A stretch of DNA of 37,552 nucleotides from contig MPNA01000027.1 in NCBI GenBank assembly GCA_002238785.1, positions 1 through 37,552 of the forward strand, given 5' to 3'. Both the position numbers and the translations under genes were made by a program. The DNA is from a bacterium OM1 bin76. Its GTDB lineage: Bacteria > Actinomycetota > Acidimicrobiia > Spongiisociales > ZC4RG35. The notes under the pieces are model-generated. The model was not told where the DNA came from and searched no databases. It saw nothing but the letters and a program-made list of their open reading frames with translations. Shown here one piece after another: positions 17,931 to 26,751 of this stretch (within the stretch, counting starts at the first letter, position 1; each line of letters starts with the position of its first letter).

Positions 17931-19115
17931 TCAGGGCGCCGGCCGGTCGTCCCGCACCACCCGGCCGGACTGCATCACGAAGGAGATGTCTCTCATAGCG
18001 GACACATCCGCCAGGGGGTTCTCATCCACCGCAACCAGATCGGCCATTTTGCCCTGCTCAACAGTACCGATCTCCGACTCCAATCCCAAGAGGCGGGCGG
18101 CGTTGGAAGTGGCCCCGGCCAGGGCCAATTTGGGGTGAAGCCCGGCCCCTTCCATGAGGTTCATCTCATGGACCGCCACCGAGGTTCCCCCGATGGGATC
18201 CCCGGGGGGATAGTCGGTTCCGTTGACCATGGTGACCCCCGCCGCCACCGCCCGGCGGATGCTTGCCAGGTGCATGGGCCCCACCTGCAGAGAGGTCTCG
18301 ATCTGGAAGTCCTCGAACCCCTTCCATTTCATCCACTCCTGAGAGCGGGTCACGCACAGGGTGGGCGTCAGGAACACGCCCTCGGCAGCCATCCTGCGGG
18401 CGGTGTCCTCATCCAGGTCGTAAGCGTGCTCGAAGGATCGGATGCCGGCGTCCAATGCCCGGTTGATGGCCAGTGACGAAGCGGCATGGGCAACCACATA
18501 TGTGTCGCGCTCGGAAGCGGCGTCAACCGTGGCCCGCATCTCCTCCAGGCTCATCTCCGGGTGGTCGAAGGTCTCTCCGAGCTTGGCGATGCCACCGGTG
18601 ATGAACACTTTGATGTGAGAACACCCGGCGTCCAACTCGGCCAACGCCGCCTCGCGGAACGCCTCGGGCCCGTCCACGATGGCGCATCCGATTCCGCCGT
18701 CGCCATGCCCGTCGGTGGTGGAGAGGGCGCGGCCGGCGCCCACTATGCGGGGGACGTCGGCCCATCCCGCCCTGGCGGCTTCCGCCAACAGCAGGTCGGC
18801 ACGGTTCAGTTCGTGAACGCAGCGTATGGTGGTGACTCCGGCATGCAGGGCGTCCTGGGCCCGTTGATAGGCACGCAACACGGTGAGTCCAGGGTTCTCG
18901 TTCTCATCATGCGCCGAGAACGGGTACACCACCGAGAGGTGAGTGTGCACCGAGATCAGACCGGGCACCAGATACCGCCCGCCAAGACTCCTCCTCTCCC
19001 CGGCGCCCGGCTGTTTTTGGATGGCGCCTATCCTGCCCCCCGATATCTCCACACTGACTCCGTCGCGGATCTGTCCTCGGACGACATCAACTACTCTGGC
19101 ATCGGTCAACCACAT
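17931..19115 (-). CDS. Amidohydrolase-superfamily metal-dependent hydrolase
   Basis: This 394-residue cytoplasmic enzyme of the amidohydrolase superfamily resembles imidazolonepropionase/Xaa-Pro dipeptidase-like members. It has the N-terminal metal pair HTHLSV, the likely carboxylated Lys in HIKVFITGG, metal ligands in YVVAHAAS and SFEHAYD, the catalytic Asp in VNGTDYPPGD, and the C-terminal strand GTVEQGKMADLVAVDENPL. The start was set at ATG 19115 because AAGGAGG (19122-19128) stands six bases before it. A TTG at 19121 would touch that site. The ribosome-binding site lies inside the last codons of the upstream glycosyltransferase gene, two bases from its stop, so expression is coupled. With the hydantoinase subunits downstream it could form a ring-opening and amide-cleaving route. 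Confidence 0.9.
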   Translation of the reverse strand: MWLTDARVVDVVRGQIRDGVSVEISGGRIGAIQKQPGAGERRSLGGRYLVPGLISVHTHLSVVYPFSAHDENENPGLTVLRAYQRAQDALHAGVTTIRCVHELNRADLLLAEAARAGWADVPRIVGAGRALSTTDGHGDGGIGCAIVDGPEAFREAALAELDAGCSHIKVFITGGIAKLGETFDHPEMSLEEMRATVDAASERDTYVVAHAASSLAINRALDAGIRSFEHAYDLDEDTARRMAAEGVFLTPTLCVTRSQEWMKWKGFEDFQIETSLQVGPMHLASIRRAVAAGVTMVNGTDYPPGDPIGGTSVAVHEMNLMEGAGLHPKLALAGATSNAARLLGLESEIGTVEQGKMADLVAVDENPLADVSAMRDISFVMQSGRVVRDDRPAP

Positions 19116-19117
19116 CT

Positions 19118-21790
19118 TCAACCTCCTTGTTCAAGTCTTTCGGTGACGGTGTGGGCCCTGGCAAGCCAGGAGTTCTCTTCTCCGCGCCGTCGCAATGAGT
19201 TTCTGACCTCTGGATCTTTGGAGTCTGCCAGCGCACGGTCCAGCGCTTCGGACATCCCCTCGGTATCACAATAGGAATGGACCTCCGAAAAAGCCACGAC
19301 CTCGGGCATCCGGCTGCACACCACCGGCTTTCCCCCCGCGAAGTACTCGAATAGTTTGAGGGGTGAGGTCGACACGGTGATCTCGTTGACCACGAACGGG
19401 ATCATGGCCACATCGAAGGACTGCAACCACCTGGGAAGATCCTGGTAGGGCTGGGCCATCACCCACTCCACGTTGGGCAGCGAGAACAGGGGACGATTCT
19501 TGGTGCTCTGGTCGTAGGAGGGTCCGATAAGGAGAAAACTCCAGTCCTCGCGGTCTGCAGCCACTTCGGTCAGCAGGTCGTAGTCCATCCAGCGGGCGAT
19601 CGCCCCGTAGTAGCCGGCAATCGGACGCCCTTCCGCCAGGAACCCCTGCAGCGCAGGATGGGCCGGTGAGGAGACCTCCCAGTTGGCGAAGTGCTCGAAC
19701 TCCACGGCGTTGGGGAGATACAGGGTGTCGGCACGTCGTTCGGTCGCCCTTTCCAGGAGGCTTCGGGCGCTGGCCGAGGTGAGGGCGGCATCGGACAGGG
19801 CAAGGTCGTGAAGCCGCTCAAGCTTGCCCTGGTCATAGCCGTCGAAGACGTCCAGTTCGTCTATCCAGTCGTACAGAGTCCTGGTGCCCTCTGGGTAGGC
19901 GGCGGCCCGGTCCCAGTTGTAGGTGAGGGACCACACCAGCGGATCCGGTAGTTCATGGAGCACCTCTGGTGGACCGTTGTACAGGAACAGGCGGGGCTCT
20001 ATCTCTTCCCAACCCGGTTTGCCCTGGTTGGAATTGTCGTAGACCACCGTGTATCCCAGCCGGGCGAAGGCCTGGGCGAGTTGCTGGGGACGTTGGAACA
20101 AGTGGATGTACCACTCGATGTTGAGCAGGAAGATCACCACTCCCTTGCTCTCGGCGATTCTCTTTATGACTTCGTCGGGGATGGCCGCCCGTGGCGCTGC
20201 GGGGTCGCCAGGCGCTCCCACCTCCTGCTTGGCCGCGACATCCATCACTTTGCGCCTCAGTTTCTGGCGGACTCTCCAGTATCTGGTCACCAACTGCATT
20301 GCGCGGGTCTGCCTGAGGTTGTCCAGCTCCAACTGAAGCAGGTCCCCCCTTCTCTCGGCGTACCGGTGCTGATCGTGTGCTTCCTCGAGCTTCTGTCTGG
20401 CCTCAGCCCGGACAGATCGGAGTTCTTCCTCATACCGGATGATTCGATTGCGAAGGTCCAGATTGTCGGCCCGAGTCTCCGCCAGGTTCTGGGTCAGGGC
20501 AAGGGTGTTCTCTTTAGACCGGATGATTCGATTGCGAAGGTCCAGATTGTCGGCCTGAGTCTCCGCCAGGTTCTGGGTCAAGGCAAGGGTGATCTCTTTG
20601 TGGATGGACTGGTAATCGGTTGCCGGCGCCGCTCCCGCCTTCTCGGACCAGGATTGGCGGATCTGCGGAGCTATGCGACGGGCCCTTGCCATCATCGACT
20701 CCCAATGCACGTACATGAAATAGGAAAGATCCGGGTGATTGCTCCAGACTGCGTTGAGCGACGCAAGCAACCGATCCGAACAGGTGTCCGCATCCGGGTG
20801 GCACCAGGCTTCCAGGCCGAGTTCCGCGGCCATGCGGGTGACTTTGGGGTCGTAAGAGATCGACACCGACGGGGTCTTCCCCATCGCGCCCAGAATGGTT
20901 CCGTGCAGGCGCATATTGAGCGCTAGCTCGCATCTGCCGATGGCCGTTACCAGTTGACCGGGACTGAGACCTGGGGGTGTGATGTGAACATTGGCGCTAC
21001 TCATCTGGTCTCTGATCCGCTCACAGCAACGACGATCATCGAAGTCGTCCGCCTCCAACTCCTGCATGGGAACGAAGAGCACCGACCCTCCGTGCTCCTG
21101 GCAGAAGGCGTCCAGGGCCTCTGCCAGGTGTCGTTCACGCTGTTCTTGGGATGCAGTTGATCCCCAGGACCGTGGTGCAACCGCTACTAGAGGTCGGGGA
21201 AGATCTGACAGGGTCTGATTCAGGCCGGGTTCCAACTCGGCATAAGGAACCAGCCAGGCCGGGTCGCCGACGACCAGGGAATCTTCTATTCCCAGCGATG
21301 CCAGTTCGGCCTGATCCTGCTCGGTGCGAACCGTGAAGGCCGTTGCAACCTCGGCAAGGGCCTGCACCCAGTGTTTGGATCGGGAGTCAAAGAAGGGACC
21401 CACCCCCACTCCCCACACCAGAACCGGCCTTCCTGCTGCGGCCGCAGCCAGGGCCGGCCCCAGATAACCGGGGATGTCGCCGGCTTCCCGACTCAGGGCA
21501 TGCTGGGGTCGAAATCCCCACTGGTCCGACAGGAGGCCCCCGCCTCCCACGATCACCACTTTCGCCTCGTAAGCCGCCGACAGCACAGCCGGGATATCGG
21601 TGCGATCCACGGCCGGAACATCGTGTCTTTTGCGAGTGTCAGGGGGATCGCCGGAGACCACCATCCACCGGCCGTCGGGCTTGATCTCGCGTAGCAGGCT
21701 CAGCATCCCGGCTAGGATGGCCTCATCCCCCAGGTTCTGGAATCCGTAGTGCCCGATAATCAGCGCATCGAGAACGGTGGCACCCTCCAT
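19118..21790 (-). CDS. Polysaccharide pyruvyltransferase-like / glycosyltransferase fusion with coiled coil
   Basis: This protein of about 890 residues has three parts. The N-terminal 390 residues resemble the CsaB/polysaccharide pyruvyltransferase family: ALIIGHYGFQNLGDEAIL, VVIVGGGGLLSDQWG, VLVWGVGVGPFFD, FTVRTEQDQAEL and ELALNMRLHGTILG. The middle 110 residues are a charged coiled coil with two copies of a 28-residue unit. The C-terminal 320 residues are a GT4-like glycosyltransferase: FLLNIEWYIHLFQRPQQLA, AGYYGAIARWMDY, and VSTSPLKLFEYFAGGKPVVC with the nucleotide-sugar-binding Glu. No signal peptide or membrane segment is seen after the chosen start. ATG 21790 follows an AATAGGAAG site and opens the conserved domain; the in-frame extension to 21907 overlaps the divergent gene. 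It probably helps build or pyruvylate a surface glycan. It could be the first gene of the long minus-strand run. Confidence 0.88.
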   Translation of the reverse strand: MEGATVLDALIIGHYGFQNLGDEAILAGMLSLLREIKPDGRWMVVSGDPPDTRKRHDVPAVDRTDIPAVLSAAYEAKVVIVGGGGLLSDQWGFRPQHALSREAGDIPGYLGPALAAAAAGRPVLVWGVGVGPFFDSRSKHWVQALAEVATAFTVRTEQDQAELASLGIEDSLVVGDPAWLVPYAELEPGLNQTLSDLPRPLVAVAPRSWGSTASQEQRERHLAEALDAFCQEHGGSVLFVPMQELEADDFDDRRCCERIRDQMSSANVHITPPGLSPGQLVTAIGRCELALNMRLHGTILGAMGKTPSVSISYDPKVTRMAAELGLEAWCHPDADTCSDRLLASLNAVWSNHPDLSYFMYVHWESMMARARRIAPQIRQSWSEKAGAAPATDYQSIHKEITLALTQNLAETQADNLDLRNRIIRSKENTLALTQNLAETRADNLDLRNRIIRYEEELRSVRAEARQKLEEAHDQHRYAERRGDLLQLELDNLRQTRAMQLVTRYWRVRQKLRRKVMDVAAKQEVGAPGDPAAPRAAIPDEVIKRIAESKGVVIFLLNIEWYIHLFQRPQQLAQAFARLGYTVVYDNSNQGKPGWEEIEPRLFLYNGPPEVLHELPDPLVWSLTYNWDRAAAYPEGTRTLYDWIDELDVFDGYDQGKLERLHDLALSDAALTSASARSLLERATERRADTLYLPNAVEFEHFANWEVSSPAHPALQGFLAEGRPIAGYYGAIARWMDYDLLTEVAADREDWSFLLIGPSYDQSTKNRPLFSLPNVEWVMAQPYQDLPRWLQSFDVAMIPFVVNEITVSTSPLKLFEYFAGGKPVVCSRMPEVVAFSEVHSYCDTEGMSEALDRALADSKDPEVRNSLRRRGEENSWLARAHTVTERLEQGG
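20435..20602 (-). repeat. Two tandem 84-base direct repeats in the coiled-coil region
   Basis: An 84-base unit starting CCGGATGATTCGATTGCG occurs at 20435-20518 and again at 20519-20602 with few mismatches. Each copy encodes 28 residues containing LALTQNLAET and DNLDLRNRIIR. Twenty-eight residues equal four heptads, so gain or loss of a copy would keep the coiled-coil register and change only its length. Confidence 0.9.
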
Positions 21791-21865
21791 CTTCCTATTT
21801 GCAGATGCGGAGCCGGCTGTTGCCACGAATTGAAAGGTTATCACCAAGAGTAGGAGGTTGCTTCC
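21791..21865. promoter_or_regulatory. Divergent intergenic region between glycosyltransferase fusion and M20-like gene
   Basis: These 75 bases separate the start of the long minus-strand run from the plus-strand M20-like gene and should hold promoters for both. Only the ribosome-binding sites are clear: AGGAAG for the minus gene and AGGAGG (about 21852) for the plus gene. I could not assign -35 and -10 elements with confidence. Confidence 0.45.
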
Positions 21866-23131
21866 ATGCCGGTTGACCAAAACGCTGCGCTCGAGGCTGC
21901 CGACCAACTACGGGGCTCCGAGATGGAGTTGCTCTCTTCGCTGGTGTCCCAACGCAGTGTCCGCGCCGATACCTCCGATGTGCACGAAATGTGCCTTCAA
22001 GAGATGGAGAAGTTGGGAATGGAAGTGGAGTTGGTCACACCCCGGGTGGCGGAACTGGAACGCCATTCGGAGTGGTGTCCTCCTTCTCCGACCTGCGCCG
22101 AACCGGAGAAGATGGTGAGCGTGGTTGGAACTCGGGGCGAGGGACCGGGCATCTTCCTGTTTGCGCACACCGATACGGAGCCGCCCGGTCCCCGGGGAGA
22201 CTGGGAGACCGATCCATATCGAGCCACGGTCAAGGGAGACCGGATCTATGGGGTGGGCGCCGCCGATGACAAGGCAGGGGTGGCCTCGGTGCTCACCGCC
22301 ACCCGGGCGTTGCTCCCCCACTTGGAAGGCGTTCGGGTGGTGGTCGGCCTGGTGCATGGCAAGTTGGGAGGCGGCCTGGGGACTCTGCCCACCATGGAGC
22401 GGGTGGGACAGGTGGACACCTCGATCTACTGCCATCCGGCCGAGACCGGTAAAGGCCTGGCTCACTTCAAGATTGCCACCCGGGGTTTCTTCAACTTTCG
22501 CATCGAGACCGTGGGGCGGCGTCCCGAACCCGTGGAGATCCGCACCCCCAACTCCGAGGACCCGCGCCAGGGGATCAATGCGTTCACCCGTCTGCGGGCG
22601 GTGATGGATGCTGTGGAGAAGTGGGCGGCACGAGACGGCATCCTGATTTCAGTGAACCGGGTGTCGGCTGGCATCAACCCCATGGTGCTGCCAGAGCGAG
22701 CAGTTGCCGAGGGCGCCGTGTGGTTCCGGCACGGGACGGTCGCCGGGGTCTATGGGCAGTTGGATCGGGTTGCTTCGGAGGCCGGGGCTGTGTCCACTCA
22801 CCTGTTCGGACTGCGGTCCAACCCTGCCGAGATTCCTCGCGACCATCCCCTGGTGGCCGCCACCCGGCGGGCCATCGCCCTGGAAACGGGGAGGGCGCCC
22901 GCCGTCTACCCGGCTCATGTTGCCTCCGACATCCGCTTTCCCATCCGATGCCTGAATGCAGCCACGGTCGGCTTCGGTGCGCTGGCCGGCAACTTCTACG
23001 GACCCAACGAGTGGGTGGATGGCAGGGACATGCATCGGGCCACCCGGACGATCGTCAGGATCGTCTCCGAATGGGCCGACCATGCCACCATAGGACAGCC
23101 TTGGCCTCGCCTAGACTCCCTCCCATGCTGA
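21866..23131 (+). CDS. M20-family-like peptidase/deacylase, catalytic Glu pair missing
   Basis: This 421-residue protein has the fold signature of M20 metallopeptidases (ArgE/DapE/carboxypeptidase group). It shows FLFAHTDTEPPGP with the first metal His and Asp, WETDPY, and YGVGAADDKAGVAS with the bridging Asp. The next motif, normally GEE or DEE followed by Gly residues, reads VHGKLGGGLGT with Lys166-Leu167 in place of the catalytic and metal-binding Glu residues. Later motifs (YCHPAETGKG, AHVASDIRFP) are recognisable. The enzyme may be inactive, use another base, or have become a binding protein. ATG 21866 has an AGGAGG site eight to nine bases upstream. The 3' end overlaps the following ATPase gene by seven bases. 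Confidence 0.82.
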   Translation: MPVDQNAALEAADQLRGSEMELLSSLVSQRSVRADTSDVHEMCLQEMEKLGMEVELVTPRVAELERHSEWCPPSPTCAEPEKMVSVVGTRGEGPGIFLFAHTDTEPPGPRGDWETDPYRATVKGDRIYGVGAADDKAGVASVLTATRALLPHLEGVRVVVGLVHGKLGGGLGTLPTMERVGQVDTSIYCHPAETGKGLAHFKIATRGFFNFRIETVGRRPEPVEIRTPNSEDPRQGINAFTRLRAVMDAVEKWAARDGILISVNRVSAGINPMVLPERAVAEGAVWFRHGTVAGVYGQLDRVASEAGAVSTHLFGLRSNPAEIPRDHPLVAATRRAIALETGRAPAVYPAHVASDIRFPIRCLNAATVGFGALAGNFYGPNEWVDGRDMHRATRTIVRIVSEWADHATIGQPWPRLDSLPC

Positions 23132-24885
23132 CGAAGCTAATCGTCCGCAATTTCAAGGGCCTCGAATACGCAGAGATCGAGTTAGGGAATCCCGTCGTCT
23201 TTATTGGCCCAAACGACTCCGGGAAAACCTCAGCTCTTCAAGCACTCACCCTGTGGGACCTTGGTTTGAGGCGATGGACAGAGAAGCGAGGTGAATTGGC
23301 GCCGCCTCAACGTCCAGGGGTGGCAGTCAATCGCCGAGATCTGGTAGGAGTGCCGGTGTTGTCCGCCCGCCACTTGTGGCGAGAGTTGCGTGTCCGCCAA
23401 ACGTTTCGCGATAGTGGAGGCCAGCGCACCGAAAACATCCGTATGGAGGTCATCGTCGAAGGCGTAACTGGCCAACAACCATGGTCCTGTGGTCTGGAGT
23501 TCGACTACACCAACGAGGAGAGCATCTATTGCCGGCCCCTGCGAACAGTACCCGATGGAACTGAACGTATGCCGGTGCCACCGCAGAAACTGTGGCCGAG
23601 AATGGCCCTGTTGAATCCCATGTCAGGCTTGGTCTCCAATGAGACCCGGCTGGAGCCAGGTGCCATTGATGTCCGACTAGGCGAAGGCCGGACTGCCGAA
23701 GTGCTCCGCAACCTTTGTATGAGGGTGGTCGAACTGCCAGATGGCAAGGCTAGGTGGAAGGCTCTTTCCGACCGCATCGCTAGCCTCTTTGGCGTCACCC
23801 TTGATACGCCCCACCTTATTCCGGCACGGGGTGAAGTACAAGTTACATACCGCACCAAAGTCGGATCTCGTCTAGATCTCTCCTCTGCAGGTCGGGGTAT
23901 GCAGCAGACTTTGCTCCTACTGTCGTTTATAAACCTGCATCCTGACAGCGTGTTGCTGCTTGACGAGCCGGATGCCCACTTGGAGATTCTGAGACAACGC
24001 CAAATCTACGAGTTGCTGGGGGAAGCAGCAGATGACAATCGCACCCAGGTAATCTGCGCGTCCCACTCTGAAGTCATACTCAACGAAGCGGTCCAGCAGG
24101 ACACCGTAGTTGCGTTTGTTGGCTCCCCTCACCGCATTCAGGCCAAGAGTCAAGTGCTAAAGGCACTCCGGGACATCGGCTTTGAGGACTATTACCAAGC
24201 GGAGATCACCGGTTTCGTCCTATATCTCGAGGGACGCACTGACTTGGCCTTGCTTCGTTCCTTTGCCCATGCACTTGGCCATCCGGCGGCAGGCGCTTTG
24301 GAGCGACCCTTTTTGCGCAATGTCGGCAATCACGTCAACACTGCCCGTTCCCATTTCTATGGGTTACGAGAAGCTAAACCGGATCTGCTTGGCTACGCTT
24401 TGTTTGATCGCTTGGATCGAGATGATCTGAATCCCAAGGGACCACTGATAGAGCACATGTGGCCTCGTCGAGAGATCGAGAACTATTTGTTGCCCGCCGT
24501 AACGCTTCGTCGATATGCGAAGGAAAAGGGCAGAGCTTCGGTCTCAGGTCCCCACCCGACAGCACACATGACGAGCATGTTCGAAGAGACCGAAGGCCTG
24601 CGATGGCTAAGCGTCATGGACCAAGCCATTCGAGACTTTGTTCCTCCTATAGCACTCCGGGATCCAGAACACCAATATTGGGCCAACACCAAGATAAGTG
24701 GGGAGTTAATGGACCCGGTCCTAGCCACTTTCTTCAGAGAATTGGCAACACCCCCTGTCATGAGAAAGAGGAATTATCACCACCTAATCAAATACCTTGA
24801 TGCTTCAGAAATCCATCAAGACGTCATCAAAGTACTAGATGGCATAGCGAAACAGGCCTCAGCTGTCAGAGGGAGCAACCACTGA
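23125..24885 (+). CDS. OLD-like ABC-type ATPase with TOPRIM/DUF4435-like C-terminal domain
   Basis: This 586-residue protein begins MLTKLIVRNFKGLEYAEIEL, typical of AAA/ABC ATPases of the OLD and SMC-like class. Walker A is GPNDSGKT (residues 28-35), the signature is LSSAGRGMQQTLLLL (near 251), Walker B is VLLLDEPDAHLE (near 277) and the H-loop is CASHSEVIL. From about residue 365 a TOPRIM-like domain follows: VLYLEGRTDLALL with the Glu, ALFDRLDRDD with the acidic pair, and EIENYLL, a motif also seen in DUF4435. Such proteins act in phage defence as nucleases or sensors (OLD, GajA, and AriA/AriB where the parts are separate). The start at 23125 lies inside the end of the M20-like gene in another frame. 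By eye the gene is less G+C rich than its neighbours, which suggests transfer. No helicase partner follows, so it is not a Gabija pair. Confidence 0.85.
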   Translation: MLTKLIVRNFKGLEYAEIELGNPVVFIGPNDSGKTSALQALTLWDLGLRRWTEKRGELAPPQRPGVAVNRRDLVGVPVLSARHLWRELRVRQTFRDSGGQRTENIRMEVIVEGVTGQQPWSCGLEFDYTNEESIYCRPLRTVPDGTERMPVPPQKLWPRMALLNPMSGLVSNETRLEPGAIDVRLGEGRTAEVLRNLCMRVVELPDGKARWKALSDRIASLFGVTLDTPHLIPARGEVQVTYRTKVGSRLDLSSAGRGMQQTLLLLSFINLHPDSVLLLDEPDAHLEILRQRQIYELLGEAADDNRTQVICASHSEVILNEAVQQDTVVAFVGSPHRIQAKSQVLKALRDIGFEDYYQAEITGFVLYLEGRTDLALLRSFAHALGHPAAGALERPFLRNVGNHVNTARSHFYGLREAKPDLLGYALFDRLDRDDLNPKGPLIEHMWPRREIENYLLPAVTLRRYAKEKGRASVSGPHPTAHMTSMFEETEGLRWLSVMDQAIRDFVPPIALRDPEHQYWANTKISGELMDPVLATFFRELATPPVMRKRNYHHLIKYLDASEIHQDVIKVLDGIAKQASAVRGSNH

Positions 24886-24938
24886 GGGATCTACTGGCTT
24901 CAGACAAATCAGCGACAGGCCGGGTCCCTCTCCAACAT

Positions 24939-25694
<756 letters not shown>

Positions 25695-25710
25695 GGTTGA
25701 TGTGCTCGAC

Positions 25711-26751
25711 TTATTCCAATTCGAACCCTGGAACCACGAAATCACCTCGATCGATGATTTGGGTATCCCCGACCGATATGGAGTGATTGCGGGTGGGGAT
25801 GTCGAAGTGGAAATTCGCTCGGTTCTTGCCGCCCAGTTTGTGGGTGAAGTTGGCTCCGAAGGCGATCAGCATGTTGCCGTAGTAGCTTTCGGTGTCCATC
25901 ACTCCCCCGCCTTCCCAGAAGCGAAGTCCCAAAGCGTTCCAGATGGCCCGGTGCTCGTAGCCCCAACCGATGTGGGAAACACCATAGGCGCGCTGGTCCC
26001 TGGCATCTTCGAAGTAGTCCTTGAGCAGTCGCATGTCAGCCCCTCCGTCCATGGAGACGATGTTCCCCTCCCGTAGTTCCATACGGATCGGCTGTTCTAC
26101 ATACTTGCCCAGGGGAAGCAACGCATCACCCGCGTCAATCACCAGGGTTCCCTCGGCCGAATCCTCGAGCGGGGCCAGGCCGCACTGTCCCGAGGGCCAG
26201 TGATCCCACCGTCCCGGCTGGTCGGTGTAGCCGTACTGGCAAGCCAGCGGGCGGCCCGTGTATCTGACCGTAAAGTCGCTTCCGGCATCGGACCAGACAT
26301 GCATGGTGTCGGCAGTCCCCAGAATTTCCACGCTCCGCTCGCCCCGCTTGCGGATTTCGGGAAGTGGGAACATGCGGCGAAGGTGGTCTTCGGGCTCTTC
26401 GATCATCAGGCTGCGGGTACCCGATGCCAAAGCCTCGTTGTGGGCGTCGGAGTAGATCCAGTGCGACCCCATGCTGGCCAGGAAGCCAACTACCAGGTCA
26501 GATCCCTTCCACGCGTCGACTATGGTCCGCGATTTCATCCACGAGTCGTCGGCGGCCACCATGATCTGGAAGAAATCGCCACCCAGCACTCGGACCGCCC
26601 CCATCAGCGCTGAGATGTAGGCGGGGTTGCTCTGGGTATTGGTAAAGGCCATGACAGTCTGTCCGGGGCCCACCCCACATAACTTCATGTGATCCCTGAA
26701 CATCGGCACCAATTCGGCGCCGGCGGCTGATGTGGTGGGGACTCTACGCAA
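25711..26751 (-). CDS. NicX/M29-like metalloenzyme (possible 2,5-dihydroxypyridine dioxygenase relative)
   Basis: This 346-residue protein resembles the aminopeptidase-T (M29) fold group that includes 2,5-dihydroxypyridine 5,6-dioxygenase (NicX). Towards the C-terminus it has SHIGWGYEH and then NFHFDIPTRNHS. The His in the first and the His-x-Asp in the second match, from memory, the three iron ligands of NicX (His265, His318, Asp320). Other visible stretches are WSDAGSDFTVRYTGRP and SMDGGADMRLL. The start codon is TTG at 26751, directly after a strong AAGGAGG site, so this rare start is well supported. A role in opening an N-heterocyclic aromatic ring is possible; a peptidase role is the alternative. 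Confidence 0.75.
   Translation of the reverse strand: MRRVPTTSAAGAELVPMFRDHMKLCGVGPGQTVMAFTNTQSNPAYISALMGAVRVLGGDFFQIMVAADDSWMKSRTIVDAWKGSDLVVGFLASMGSHWIYSDAHNEALASGTRSLMIEEPEDHLRRMFPLPEIRKRGERSVEILGTADTMHVWSDAGSDFTVRYTGRPLACQYGYTDQPGRWDHWPSGQCGLAPLEDSAEGTLVIDAGDALLPLGKYVEQPIRMELREGNIVSMDGGADMRLLKDYFEDARDQRAYGVSHIGWGYEHRAIWNALGLRFWEGGGVMDTESYYGNMLIAFGANFTHKLGGKNRANFHFDIPTRNHSISVGDTQIIDRGDFVVPGFELE

Noticed and set aside
20435-20602. CRISPR-like repeat
   Set aside because: The two 84-base copies are directly adjacent without spacers and lie in frame inside a coiled-coil coding region.
21791-21907. 39-residue N-terminal extension of the glycosyltransferase fusion, with a signal-like hydrophobic stretch
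   Set aside because: It overlaps the divergent M20-like gene, whose start has a strong AGGAGG site, and the conserved domain begins right after ATG 21790 with its own AGGAAG site.
22621-23124. Extension of the OLD-like ATPase gene into the M20-like gene
   Set aside because: This part is out-of-frame M20 sequence; the ATPase fold starts with MLTKLIVRNFKG at 23125.
23125-24885. Assignment of the OLD-like gene to Gabija or PARIS
   Set aside because: No UvrD-like helicase (GajB) follows, and the ATPase and nuclease-like parts are on one chain rather than AriA plus AriB; only a general relationship can be claimed.
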